This document shows positions 22,420 through 35,360 of a DNA stretch of 64,000 nucleotides, one piece after another. Below the pieces are notes generated by a model, which did not search any database, was not told where the DNA came from, and saw only the letters and a list, made by a program, of their open reading frames with translations. Origin of the DNA: Sipunculus nudus (Eukaryota; Annelida; Sipuncula; Golfingiida; Sipunculidae). How positions within the stretch are numbered: position 1 is the first letter of the stretch; every line of letters starts with the position of its first letter. The position numbers and the translations under genes were made by a program. The stretch covers positions 81,266,556 through 81,330,555 of the forward strand of contig CM049310.1 of the NCBI GenBank assembly GCA_026874595.1, given 5' to 3'.

Positions 22420-25160
22420 TGAGGGAGAGAAAGAGCGATAGAAACATAGAGAGATTAGCAGGAAGTAAAGGCACGCGACCAATGTCGAGTATCATATAAC
22501 CCGGGAGATTAAGTCACAAAACAAACCACAAAAAGCTAGTTGCAATAACAGTTTTCGACAAATCACAAAGAGTAAGTTCCTTTTAGAAGTTGTTGGTCAA
22601 GTATAATGGAGCTAGATTCATATGACGATTCATATCACAAGGTCTCTTTTTTTTACTCGGTATGTATTGATTCAGTGAATTATAAATAAAAATGGGACAG
22701 GGAATAGGTGTGTACATAGAGGGAGTTGATAATATTGATCGATTTTGCGTGACTGATGTCGTTACAGGTAACAACAAGTCTGCCAAGGAAACGTTATGTT
22801 TGCTAGGGAACCTTGTCGTGTACTTGTGATTATAAACAGCTGTCTACGGACCGGCTAACAGTACCACTAACATAAGAACAAGGCACGTTATCAGACATAA
22901 GGCGAGCCGGCCAGCAATGCTGTTTTATTCGGTGCAGAGACTATGTACAGATATAGGTAGAGCCGACAGGCAACACAGATATTCCATGCAGTGCTTGGCT
23001 TGCTCCAAAGCCTGTTATGACTATGCCTGGAAAAACTATCGACCGAGGTCCTTACTGATCGTATAACACTGAGTAAATCATTTAACAGTGGATTAGTCAC
23101 TTGAGTAACATGAGCGCCAATGCATCAAAGTGAAGAAACTTGTTAGTATTAGAAACCAAACGGACACGTAGTGATGTCACTGAACCGAGAGCAATACACG
23201 ACAGGTGAGAGCAGATAGGCTTTCTCACACCTGGCACAGATCTGTATTTACTTTTCAGTCGCATCGAAATAACAGTTTATCCTGAATAATCAAGTTCGCT
23301 CACATTAATTTCAAATATCCCGAAGTATGAAATATCTGGATATATTTAGGGGTCAACTCCTGTAAACCAGCGTAGCTAGATTACACATGCACCAACATGC
23401 AAAGAGTCTTTTATAAACAAAAAAAGTTTTAATCAGTGATGTAGTCGAGTCCACCTCATGCGAGTCCAAGTGCAAGTCCAAGTCCAGGCCACTCAAGCCC
23501 GAGTCCAAATCCACCTTTTTAGAGTCCGCGTCCCTTTGAAGCCAAGTACAAGTCTGAGTGCAAGTGCAATACACTTCTCCTTTTATAAAAAAAGGATTTT
23601 TAATGGATATTTTAGATTTTCATGTGTATATCATTTTTATATATGCTCTTTACTAAAAATAACGTTCAGCTCCCGATGCCGCATTATATTTTGGTAAATA
23701 TAGTCCAATTTTGTATGCCTAATATACTGATTCTCTAGTATATGTGTCAGAACTTTTTTTCTAAGATATTAACCCGATCTTAATTTCGAGTCCGAGTACA
23801 AGTAAAAGTAAAAGTCCGAGTCCAGAACCATCGAGTCCACGTCCGAGTCTGGTAAAGTGGAGTCGAGTCCGGACTCGAGTCTTCCATCATTGTTTTAAAT
23901 GTAGTGATGTATAGTGATGTATAGCAGGGTTCTTCAGTCACGGAGTGAACGATTAATATTAATTGAAATATGTATAGAGAAAAATACTTTTCGATAATTA
24001 CGTTCAGCTCCCGATGCCGAATTAAAGTTTTGTAAATATAGTCCAACTTTGTATGCCCAATATTTTGTTGGTAGTTCAGGCATGTATACAAGTCTTTATA
24101 GTATATGTGACAGAGCTTTTTCTAAGAGGTGGACCCGGTCTGACTGATGTAGTGCTTTATGTTTCACGTAGCCAGCATATTGATACAACGATCAACAGTT
24201 GCCCGGGAGCGTAAAGGATGAGATTGCAAATGAAACAAGGCGCATGAGGTCATTGTAAATGTTAAAACCTTGTGTCTAGTTTTAAAAACCTTACCTGTCC
24301 TATTTGCAACTTATGTTTTATTTGGATCTTAAACTAGCTTTCAAGAAACCCAGCACAGGCCTTAAACGGGCCACTACAACTTATTCTCATGGCAGCACCT
24401 GGGATCGAACCCGGGTAGCCAGCGGAGAAGACCGAGCGTTTTGCCTCTCAGCTGTCCAAGCCCCACACACGCACTGAGGTCGAGGTAAATGTATAGTAGA
24501 TAAGAAGAGTGCATACGTGTATATCTCTCAGTGTAATCGACCTTACACTTGCCGTGTATCTTGTACTGTCCGCTGATTTTTAAAAACTGACCTTGAGTAA
24601 AAACATTGGGACCTAGTATTTATTTTTGATCTTAATCTAGCTTTATTTCACGCAACTCAGTACAGTTTTGGTACAAATGTTGGGTTAAGGAGTGTTCAGT
24701 CAATCCAACAAAACATTCATCAACCCTTTACAGAGCACTTAAACGGTAAAAATGCTAACCAGTAAGTGGTTTATATAGGAGGGCACAAGGCCAGAATTTC
24801 CGTTTGCAACAGCAATCCAATAAGAGTAAGTTCGCACAAAATGTCTTATCTTCTTGTAATTGGCTATAAACTGGTACCAAGTATAATTTGTAAAATCCGA
24901 CTCAGAAGGTAACAAAAAATCTGTGCGGATCTACTCATAATGGATGTACATGTAATTTAGATGCAAGCGAAAATTACTTTTGTGCTTTCTAAATATAAAA
25001 GTTTTAACAAGCATTGTTTGCGCTTAATCTCCAGTATGACTGATTTAAAAAAAAAATAATATTCATAGGTGAACACTGATATTAATTTTTTACCTTGACC
25101 TATTTTTTCAAAGTCGTTAACCCCATTGTCTTTCTCCATTATTGTTCGGTTCTGCCTGTG
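22420..25160 (+). repeat. Y2 module
   Basis: It is nearly identical to Y1 but without the 838-bp element (uninterrupted site near 22,950-22,960) and without the Penelope fragment at its end. It contains GAGTCC clusters (23,448-23,545 and 23,785-23,885) and a SINE-B head fragment (24,355-24,465). No gene is seen. Confidence 0.75.
24355..24465 (-). repeat. Partial tRNA-derived SINE-B head, Y2
   Basis: Read on the minus strand, GACAGCTGAGAGGCAAAACG (A-box region) and CCCGGGTTCGATCCCAG (B box) form a convincing tRNA-like half. No acceptor-stem pairing or CCA end is present, so it is not a tRNA gene. Confidence 0.7.
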
Positions 25161-26773
25161 TTTACGCTAGCCCTCAAACACACTGCATTTATAGCTGTTC
25201 AATGCGATGTGTACTTTGTACTCCTGAACCAACAATTATAACACAGTGATCATGCAGGAGCTGTTTACAATTTTTTTCAGTTCCCATAATGACCAGTATT
25301 AATATAGCATATAATATCTGATTGAGTTAATCATTAGACGGGTGCACATAGTGACATTTGAATAAGACTTTAAGAGTTCCCATGAGTGTTCCCCTCCGCA
25401 CCTGATATTTTTTTCTGTAATGTTTATATAACTTTGAGGTTTTCATGGGTTTATACCTGAATGAGATTTCAGTTATGGGGATCCTCTTACTGAAAAGCGT
25501 TGCAAGGGTACATTAGGATATTTGCAAAATAAACAGAGAAAATGGTGGCAATTAAGCAAATTTCTTACAATAAGGGCTAATATTTTTTTCTGGAGCAAAA
25601 ATAGATAATGTAGAAGGAAACTGCTTAGATTTCAACTACTGTTGATTTTCTGGAGCCTGCAATGCTGTCATGTTTATCTTTGTCACATGACCCTGTCCTT
25701 GATCTTATTGGTATGTGAAGAGTTGTCCTATGATAATGTCCCAAATAAAGTATAGTTAATATTGTTTCCATAACTTCCATTTGCAAATTTGTTAAAAACT
25801 TTAAAAATATAGCCACAAACCTATAAAGGACTTATTGAAGCTATATATTTTCATTTACGTTTAAGCATTATTAATGAACTAAGATATTTTGGAGTATATT
25901 TATTGGTAATGAACTACTCTAGTACACAAGAAATCAGGTCACAGGTCAGGCCATGGGTGACAAGAGTTCATGCCTCAGCAACATGGCTGTATCAGTGATG
26001 GTTTTCCGTTCCCCTCTCTTCATGATAAAAACTGTTATGTCATATATGACATAACACAGACACTCCACCCGCATGAAACTGAGAAGTAAAGGATATATAG
26101 GTAGAGTGAACATAGTTTAAGCTGCACCTTTTTCTTAATGACTCTTTTGTTCTTTCCATCTGATACATAAGAAGGACCGCTACGATATTTCGTAAGAATA
26201 CATTCAAGGCTGAGTATGGCCCGGGTCCCCCATTGGGTAAATCTCAGCCTTGCACCAAAGCAAACTGTATTGCTGCTTTTCAATGTCCGCGGCGACTGTT
26301 TATGCCGCTCGGTAAAAGCCCTGGCGGCTAGTCCTTTTCCGTGTTTTTTGGTATGCATTTGCTGTGCGGCAGACGCACGCCTTGTTATCAGGTCTTACGT
26401 CAACAGCTGATATTTCAATAGCAACGGTATATCAAACTATAATCACAATTCAGCCTGGGTGCGATCTTATGCCACACTTTCCTGGTCCTGTTTCTTAAAC
26501 TGGTCATAGAGACCGGGTTCTATATGTTCAGTATGTTTTACAAGTTCTCGACCTTGTTGTCAGGTAAACACATGGCCTTCCTGACATTGCTGGACAGAGA
26601 CACGAGACCAGCGCGGGTATGGGAAAACTATACAAGTGATGTAATTTGAAGGCGGAATCCTCATTTGCCGGGCGCAGAAACCGAGCACTGCATTTTTACT
26701 TGTATTTTTGCCGCGCGGTTTCCCCAAAACAAAACACTCAGTTTAAAATCAGGAAATATATCTACTCACTTAA

Positions 26774-27017
26774 ACATAAACTTTATTTATTTTACATGGA
26801 TTGTACAACTAGTTATAATAAGTAATACGAGGCACTCTCCATAGGACGGATGTTGGCACTCGGTAGTCGGAAAGGGTGGCGGAAACCGGGTGACCAGGAG
26901 AAAACCACCGACCTTGGATGAGTCACTACAACCCACTCTCACAGCCCTACCCGGAATCAAAACCGGGTCGCCAGCGGAGAAGGCCGAGCGTTTTACCACT
27001 TACCTGTTCAGGTCCCT
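26774..27017 (-). mobile_element. SINE-B, unit 2
   Basis: Same insertion as in unit 1, with the same flanks (26,760-26,773 and 27,018-27,031). Its B box is damaged: the complement reads GGAATCAAAACCGG near 26,953. Confidence 0.8.
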
Positions 27018-29774
27018 ATCTATTCATTTAACATCATAATTTGTTAATGCTATAGACCTTATTTCAATTATATTCTAGACAGTTTTACCATAAACCAGGT
27101 CACAATGAATTTAGTATTGATCATAAATGTATATTATTACCTTCAATTTTGCCCATCTTTGGGTATGGGGTATTTTTTTCTGTAAACATATTTGATTTGA
27201 TTTTCACATGATGAAGAGATCAGATTTAAGTTTATATAATCTGAAATTCAAATGCAATCTTTCAAATATTGCAGCTTACGTTTCAGTATTCGAAGACTCA
27301 TTTACATGGACTCACATTAACATTTTAGATTTTACCCCTTGGTAACTCAATATAACATAAAACATATTTCTTTTATTTTAGAAGAACAAGAAACTGCACT
27401 AAAAGAAACACTATACTTTGAATGGGCCAAATAAAAAATCATTATTTTCTTAACCTTGTTTTACGATAGCTCTACAAATTATATGTAGATCATTTACTAA
27501 TACCTTGTTCAAATGACTACTGTTTCTTCAGTTCTCGCTCTATCCTGTTCTCGGTTATGACAGCACGAATAATGTTTTTACTTTGCTTTGTATTTTTTTC
27601 TTTTATTTTATTCATGTTTCTTTATCTTTTGTATACATGAATCCAAATGTGTGCGAAATGTTTTGTGAATTTTGTTTTTCTTAAAGGATTCATGTGTGCT
27701 TGGTGCGAGCTTGAGATATTTTATGATAAAGATATATCTGCATATCAGGTCTTGTTCATTTGATTAACAGTCAGCCAAGATTATATATCTATGACCTCAT
27801 ATGGTAATATTGTTTGACTGACGTGGTTTGGCTCCGCCTTTAGAGAGATTTATAGGGCGAAGGGTTTGCCTATAGTTAACGGTTGCTGGAGATATTTCTA
27901 AGCCTGGCGCATGCTTTGCAGTTTAGATTTGCTGTTTCGAGGAATTTACTTAAAATTATCCGGAGGGACTTCCTAGCATGTGATATCGTGATATCATTTT
28001 ATTAAAATTAATCAGGTTGGAAATGTATAACAAGAAATTACTCATGATCGCTGGTGAGCGGATTCGAAAATCGTGTTTAAATGTTTTAACACATAGCAAA
28101 ATATATTTTTTTATAAAAAAAAAATCTGTACGGTTTTACCGATGGGATAGATGAAAAAAGGTTTTCACAAATGTCTAGCGGTTTTAGATCGGTTAACGGT
28201 GGCGCCTAAACTTGTTGGCTGTATACGAAGGTGCATGGCCTGCAGACTGGGTTACATGTGTACTATTGATCGAGCTGACGACCGACAGGATATTCCACAC
28301 TGAGTAGAATCGGACTCACAAGAGTACGCCTTTGCTGGATAGGGATTTTGGGAATTGAAACCTACGGCCCACAATGCACCGGGCCTTCTAAGTACATAGA
28401 AGACGTAGGCATAAAGTAGGTAATGAAGTACGTTCAAGCCTGTTTGACAAAAATTGTTTCATCGAAATTATATATACATTGATATTTACGAAATAATTAG
28501 CATGTGAAATGTAGCCTAAACAAAAGGTGTTTTCCTTAAAATGTCACAAATTAATCTTTTTAGGTTTGAAAGTTAAGAGAAGTGGTTACGGCCGTCACAC
28601 AGTAACCTTCAGAAAGAGGTTTGCCCTGTCGGTAATTTCTTTTATTATCAATCACCGCTGAGAATTTCTTTATTTCAGCTTCATATTTTGTAGATACTTT
28701 ATGGTCCGAATAGCTTCATACATTATTATAATTTTATCGTATTTTTTACCATTAAAACCACATCTGTCGTTTCCACTGTTCTAATTCACACCAAGGGAAT
28801 GAAATTATGAACATAAAAGTAAAAAGACCTGATGAATTGAACATGGGTGATATCATTTATCTTTTACACCGAGCTCCACACAGGGCGAAGATCTATGAGC
28901 CCTCACATTCCACAGGTAACCTTCTGTGTGGAGATTGTCCAAACCTATGTCTCTGACCATAGACACATGGTGGCATCATACCGTTTTGTGCATTGTTGTG
29001 TACTTGCCTGCCTGTTTCTGCGGAGAACGCATTCATAGGCTTACAAATATTTAAGTCTACACACATATAATATATCGACCTTTTAAAGACGCCAACTGCA
29101 CGATAGAAAGAATGGCGCCGCCAGAGACACCTGGCGAGCAAGCTTGGTACCTAGCTGATGGTTGCTTCTGAAACTAAAATACCTCAAATCGGAATGCGAG
29201 TAATTAAATCTTTCGATAATGTGAATTTATCATAACCTTGCTATGTGCCGTCAAATGATGGTAGGTGCCGCCTTTCTTCTGGCTTTGACGCCTGACCTGT
29301 GATAAACTTGAACATCTGATGTGGAGAGGGGGAGGGAATTTGACACACATTTTCACTGGCTAGTATATATTTCTAACGCTTGTTAAGCAATATCCACGTT
29401 GTTTATGATGCTTGGGGAGGTATATGGGATGACTGTGTGGTCATTTTAAAAATAAAACACTCTCGGCCTGAAATTACAAACTAATAACAGATTCATATTT
29501 AAGTTTCCAATTATTTGTATTTTCCCTACGCTTCATTGAAAACGCTGTCTATATTAGCAATGGATGGAAACAAACCTAAAGCTATGTATACACTTATAAA
29601 AACCTATTAGAGCTATCATAAAGCGTGGCCTAGATGTGGACAACATGTGCATGGAAGGTCCAGTACCCTTTTTTCTTACTTATTTGGTTGAGGTAACCGC
29701 CTTCATTTTAACGTTTGCTTAACTAGGTACAATGAACATCTACAGGATTCAATTCCCGGCGGTTTCGGACTTCG

Positions 29775-29839
29775 TGACATGGTGGAGACACATGTATATC
29801 CTGGCTTCAATCAGGTTCTGTGTATCGCACGTGCAAAGC

Positions 29840-29875
<36 letters not shown>

Positions 29876-30065
29876 AACACCTAGGAAGCCCCGAAACACA
29901 ACTACATGTATTTGGCACAGACTCCCCATTAATCCTGCAGAGCGCGCACCCTTAGTGGGGAAGACCATGACAAATTTCACCGCTCCTCGGCTAAAATTCG
30001 AATTCACGATCTCTTGGCTTTGAGAGCTGTGCTCTGGACCATTGAAGGTGGTGGGCAGGCCTAGT
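29775..30065 (-). repeat. SINE-A copy with GT microsatellite, unit 2
   Basis: It is nearly identical to the unit 1 copy. The upstream 29,322-29,775 block that unit 1 lost is retained, which defines the unit 1 deletion. Confidence 0.6.
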
Positions 30066-30896
30066 CCTCATATACCTAATTGCCTTTTTTTGGTATTCAC
30101 GGAAGGCGGAATATATTATTTTATTAAATTAATTAACATAACAATGGTTATACATGCATGTGCTCTATGTATATACATGTATAAAGTTTACCTGTATACA
30201 GGTGTTGCATATTGTAAAATCAGAAGCGGATCCAAGGGGAGGATCCAGGGGGTCCGGACACTCCCCCCCCCTTTTTTCAGCAGCCGCAAGCTTTTTTTAA
30301 ATGTTTCAGACCATTTTTTCAGGCGAATATGAAATCAATAAAAAATATGTAGAACGTCTGACTTGTGTATCACAAGTTTCAGTTTGGAATTCACATTCGG
30401 CCCTCTTTCTACTTTCAACCGAAACCAAAATACATAATATACATATTTCTACACATTATTTGATTCAAATTTCAGCTCTAAAAAGTGGTTTTATTATTTG
30501 TTTAATTTATGTAATATATAATTACAATATGTGATATATATTTCAATTTTAACCCGATACGTACACAAATGCAGATAATAAATATTTATACTCATAATTT
30601 GATTCAATATTAAGATTTAAACTAATCTTTTATAATAGGTATAATAAGATATGTATTATATAATTATATAAGTACATTTATTCAATATATATATACACAT
30701 AAATATATACATGAAAGAGAGTGTGTGTATGAGAGAGAGAGGGAAAGAGAGACGTAATACAGGCACGCGACCTATGTCGATTATCATGAAACCCGGGAGA
30801 TTAAGTCACCAACAAACCACAAAAAGCTAATTGCAATAACAGCATATCGACAGACCACACACAGTAAGTTTCTATTAGAGGTTCCTCATTCAGTAA

Positions 30897-31142
30897 ATGG
30901 AGCGAGATTCATATGACGATTCATATTACATAATCACTTATAACTCGGTATGTATAGATTCGGTAAATTATAAATATGTAGGACAGAGAATAGATTCATT
31001 CATAGAGGGAGTCGAGAAAATCGATCGATTTTGCATGACTGACGTCATTACACGTAACAACGTCTGTCGAGGAAACGTTATATGTGTTAAGGAACCTTCT
31101 CGTGTACCTGTGATTATATACAGCTCTCCACGGACTGGCTAG
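30897..31142 (+). other. 81-codon open frame in X3, doubtful
   Basis: An ATG-initiated frame with no recognised domain starts MERDSYDDSYYIITYNSVC. The aligned X2 sequence has a stop within about 20 codons because of a T-run difference, X4 also stops early, and X1 stops soon after its start. The frame is therefore not conserved and is probably fortuitous. It is listed because its first dozen codons are shared by X and Y modules. Confidence 0.15.
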
Positions 31143-31473
31143 CATAAGAACAAGGCACGATATCAGACATAGGGAGGGCCAGCTAGCATCACAGATTCAT
31201 TGGGTCGAGAGGGTATGTACGGCTGGATTCAGAACTAGATATAACTGGCCAGCAACACTGATGCTCCATGCACAGCTTGGTTTGCTCCAAGCCTGTTATG
31301 TCTGTGCCAGGAAAAACTATCAACCGAGCTCCCTACAGATCGTATAAAAACTTAGTGAATCATTAAACAGTTGATCATTCACTATTCTGAGTGCGCAATG
31401 AGCGCCATGACACCATATTGAAGAAAATCGTCAGCGTTAGAAACCAAACGGCCTGAAACACGTGCTGACGTCA
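31035..31473 (+). promoter_or_regulatory. X3 promoter-like cluster: two CRE sites and TATA box
   Basis: TGACGTCA occurs at 31,040-31,047 and 31,466-31,473, and TATAAAA at 31,343-31,349, in the same order as X2. The 47-bp GT...AG segment follows near 31,499-31,545. Function is inferred only from motif order and from its persistence in several copies. Confidence 0.4.
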
Positions 31474-31829
31474 CTGAACCAAGAGCAACACACGACAGGT
31501 GAGATAAATACTTACACCTGGCACAGATCTGTATTTGCTTTTCAGTCGCATCGAAATAACATTTAATCCAGGCTCTGTTTACATAATCAAGTATGCTCAC
31601 ATTCATTAAAATTTTTATGGTATATCTGGATATATTTAGAGGTCAACTCCTATACAACAGCGTAGTTCGATATCACATCCACAATCATGCAAGGATTCTT
31701 CTCATAAACATTTAGTTTTTAGTTAGTGCTAGGCTTTGATAATGTAATTCAACGTCAGGTCCCATGACAAGTGTTTAGTCTGTGATGTATTTGAGTCCAG
31801 GCCACTCGAGTCCGAGTCCAAGTCCCAGC

Positions 31830-32165
31830 CTTTGAGGTAAGAGTCCAAGTCTAAGCCCTTAAGGTACCAGTCCAAGTCAAAACACTTGAGGTACCAGTCC
31901 AAGTCCCAGCCCTTGAGGTAACAGTTCAAGTCCCATCCATTGAGGTTCGAGTCTAAGTCCCATCCCTTGAGGTACCAGTTCAAGTCCCATCCCTTGAGGT
32001 ACCAGTCCAAGTCTCTTCCCTTGAGGTACCAGTCCAAGTCTCTTCCCTTGAGGTTCAAGTCCAAGTCCCATCCCTTGTTGTACCAGTCCAAGTCCCAGCC
32101 CTTGAGGTACGAGTCCAAGTCCTAGCCCTTAGGGTACGAGTCCAAGTCCCAGTCCTTGAGGTACG
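31830..32165. repeat. 27-bp minisatellite, X3 (about 12 copies)
   Basis: Same 27-bp period as X2 with fewer copies. Both strands stay open (plus RYQSKSLPL-like, minus LKGWDLDWY-like), giving a 129-codon minus-strand frame at 31,729-32,118 that is a repeat artefact. Confidence 0.9.
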
Positions 32166-33164
32166 AGTCCGAGTTCACCTTCTTCAGGCCCGAGTCATCG
32201 AGCAGTACAAGTCAGAGTGCAAGGCCAATACACATTCCCCTATAAAAAGAAATTTTGAATTGATAATTTAGATTATCATATGTATTTTATGTTAGTATAT
32301 AAATGCATTTTAATTTGAACGGTAAATTAAGTTAGGGTCCCGACGCTCTGTTTATTATGTGGCAAAGCTTTTTTCTTACAAGAGGTCTGAGTACGTACAA
32401 GTCCGAGTCAAGAAGCTTAGATTCCATGTCCGAATCTCTACAAAAGTGGACTCAAGTCCGGCCTTCATCACTTTTTTTCAGTTATATTGATATATAGCAC
32501 GATGCTGTACTCGGGGAGAGAACAAGTAATATTAATTCTAACATGTATAGAACATAAGCTGATCGAGAATAACATGAAGTGCGTTATGTTCCACGTGGCT
32601 TTCCTTTTGATATAGGCTTCATATATAGGTCATGGTAAATGTATTGTAGATAAGAAGGATGCATACATGTATATCTCTCAGTGTCATGAAACTCAACACA
32701 GGCGCTTGAATGCGTCTCGGTTCAAATATTGGGTGAAGGAGTGTTTAGTCAACGCAAAATCATTCAACTAGCCCTTACAGAGCACTAAAACTGTAAATAA
32801 TGCTTGCGTGTAACTGGTTTATATCGAAAGGCACAAGGCCATAATTTCTGTTTGGAACAGCATTGCATCCATAAAAAGAAGATCCGCACAGATATTTGAT
32901 ATTTTTCATTGACTATAAAAAAAGATAAACAATTTGTAAAATCCATTTCACAAGATGACAACTAAAATCTGTGCGGAACTACTCTTAATGGATGATATTT
33001 CAAGTTGCAAGAGAAAATTACTTTTGTGCCTTTCTATATAAAAAGCATAAATGTTACAAACATTATTTACCTGTTAGGTGCAAAGTAAGGGCAGGCGAGT
33101 GTTTATTCAGTTAAGTGAAAACTGCTTAAGCCGATATTTATACAAATGGGAATTTGTAAAAGTA

Positions 33165-35360
33165 TAAAAAGTATAATGGAGCTAGATTCATATGACGATT
33201 CATATCACAAGGTATCTTTTTATGACTCGGTATGTATTGATTCGGTAATTTATAAATATAATTGGGACAGGGAACAGGTATGAACATAGAGGGAGTTGAT
33301 AATATTGATCGATTTGCGTGACTGATGTCGTTACACGTAACAACATGTACTCGAGGAAACGTTATGTGGGAACCTTCTCGTTCACTTGCTCTCGTTCAAC
33401 AGCTGTCTACAGACTGGCTAACAGTACCACTAACATAAAAACAAGGCACGTTATCAGACATATGGCGAGCCGGCCAGCAATGATGATTTATTCGGCGCAG
33501 AGACTATGTACAGATATAGGTAGAGCCGGCAGGCAACACAGATATTCCATGCAGTGCTCGGCTTGCTCCAAAGCCTGTTATGACTATGCCAGGAAAAACT
33601 ATCGACCGAGGTCCTTACTGATCGTATAACAATGAGTAAATCATTTAACAGTGGATTAGTCAGTTGAGTCACATGAGCGCCAATGCATCAACGTGAAGAA
33701 ACTTGTTAGTATTAGAAACCAAACGGACACGTAGTAATAACACTGAACCGAGAGCAACATACGACAGGTGAGAGCAGATAGGCTTTCTCACACCTGGCAC
33801 AGATCTGTATTTGCTTTTCAGTCGCATCGAAATAACAGTTTATTCTGAAAAATCCAGTTCGCTCACATTAATTTCAAATATCCCGAAGTATGACTATATC
33901 TGGATTTATTTAGGTGTCAACTCCTGTAAACCAGCGTAGCTAGATTCCACATGCACCAACATGCAAAGAGTCTTTTACAAACAAACAGTTTTATTCAGTG
34001 ATGTAGTCGAGTCCAACCCATCCGAGTCCAAGTGCAAGTCTGAGTCAAGGCCACACGAGTCCGAGTGTAAGTACAAATCCAGGCAAGTCTAGTCCAAGTC
34101 CATGTCCGAGTCCAGACCACTCGAGTCCGAGTGCAAGTCCACCTTCTTAGAGTCCGTCTCGCTTGGGAGCTAAGTACAAGTCTGAGTGAAAGAGCAATAC
34201 ACATCTCCTTTTTTGAAAAAGGATTATTAATGGATATCTTCCATTTTCATGTGTATATCATTTTTATACATTCTCTTTACTTGAATGTTAAATTACGTTC
34301 AGCTCCCGATGCCGAATTATAGTTTGGTAAATATAGTCCAATTTTGCATGCCTAATATACTGCTTCTCTAGTATATGTGACAGAACTTTTTTTTTCTAAG
34401 ATGTTGACCCGGTCTGATTTTTGGAGTCCTTTGCGCAGGCACATGTAAATAATAAAACCTTGTGTCTAGTTTTATAAAATCTTACCTGTCCTATTTGCAA
34501 CTAATTTTTTATTTGGATCTTAAACTAGCGTTCAAGAAAATCAGCACAGGCCTTAAACGGGCCACAACAACTCATTCTCATGGATGCACCTTGGATCGAA
34601 CTCGGGTCGCCAGCGGAGAAGCCCGAGCGTTTTACCTCTCAGCTGTCCAAGCCCCAAACATGCACTGAGGTCGTGGTAAATGTATAGTAGATAAGAAGCA
34701 TGCATACGTGTATATCTCTCAGTGCAATCGACCAAACACTTGCCGTGTGTCCTGTACTGTCCACCGATTTGAACTGACCTGAAGTTAAATAAATCTGACC
34801 TACTATTTATTTTTAGACTAGCTTAATTTTACGCAACTCAGCACATTTTGGTACAAATATTGGGTCAAGAAGTGTTCAGTCAATCCAACAAAACATTCAT
34901 CAACCCTTTACAGACCACTTAAACGGTAAATATGCTAACCAGTAACTGGTTAATATAGGAGGGCACAAGGCCAGAATCTCCGTTTGCAACATAAATCCAA
35001 TAAGAGTTAGTTCGCACAAAATGTCTTATCTTGTAATTGGCTATAAACTGGTACCAATTATAATTGGCAAAAGCCGACCCAAAAGGTGACAAAAAGTCTG
35101 TCCGGAGCTACTCATAATGGATGTACATGTAATTCAGATGCAAGCGAAAATTACCTTAGTGCTTAGAAATTAAAATGTATTAACAAGCATTGTTTGCGCT
35201 TAATCTCCAGTATGACTGATTTCAAAAACCGATCCTTGAACAAAATAATATTCATAGGTGAACACTGATATTTTTTTTAACCTTGACCTATTTTTTCAAA
35301 GTCGTTAACCCCATTGTCTTTCTCCATTATTGTTCGGTTCTACCTGTGTTTACGCTAGAT
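33165..35360 (+). repeat. Y3 module
   Basis: It carries the Y-type TATAACAA position, the GT...AG stretch, a GAGTCC cluster (34,005-34,150) and a SINE-B head (34,555-34,655). The second GAGTCC cluster present in Y1 and Y2 is missing. No gene is seen; the 103-codon plus frame at 33,318-33,629 has no domain and is not open in Y1 or Y2. Confidence 0.7.

Larger units (their letters stand above)
14500..30710 (+). repeat. Tandem array unit 2 (16.2 kb, 11.1 kb without its LINE)
   Basis: X2 spans 14,520-16,628 and resumes at 21,695-22,260 after the LINE. Y2 spans 22,420-25,160 and the tail 25,160-30,710. X2 matches X3 most closely, while Y2 and its tail match Y1 and tail 1. The last duplication therefore copied a Y-tail-X block rather than the unit as delimited here. 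Confidence 0.85.
25160..30710 (+). repeat. Unit 2 tail, no gene seen
   Basis: It contains an E copy (25,437-26,264), SINE-B (26,774-27,017), the gene-free stretch 27,030-29,320 and SINE-A (29,775-30,065). The site of the 696-bp insertion in unit 1 is empty here. The nuclease segment of unit 4 is absent at about 27,468. Frames such as 28,847-29,038 and 28,893-29,141 match unit 1 only because the DNA was recently duplicated. Confidence 0.7.

Noticed and set aside
31729-32118. 129-codon minus-strand protein rich in LKGWDLDWY repeats
   Set aside because: It is the complement of the minisatellite, with a similar long frame on the other strand; no start context or flanking conservation.
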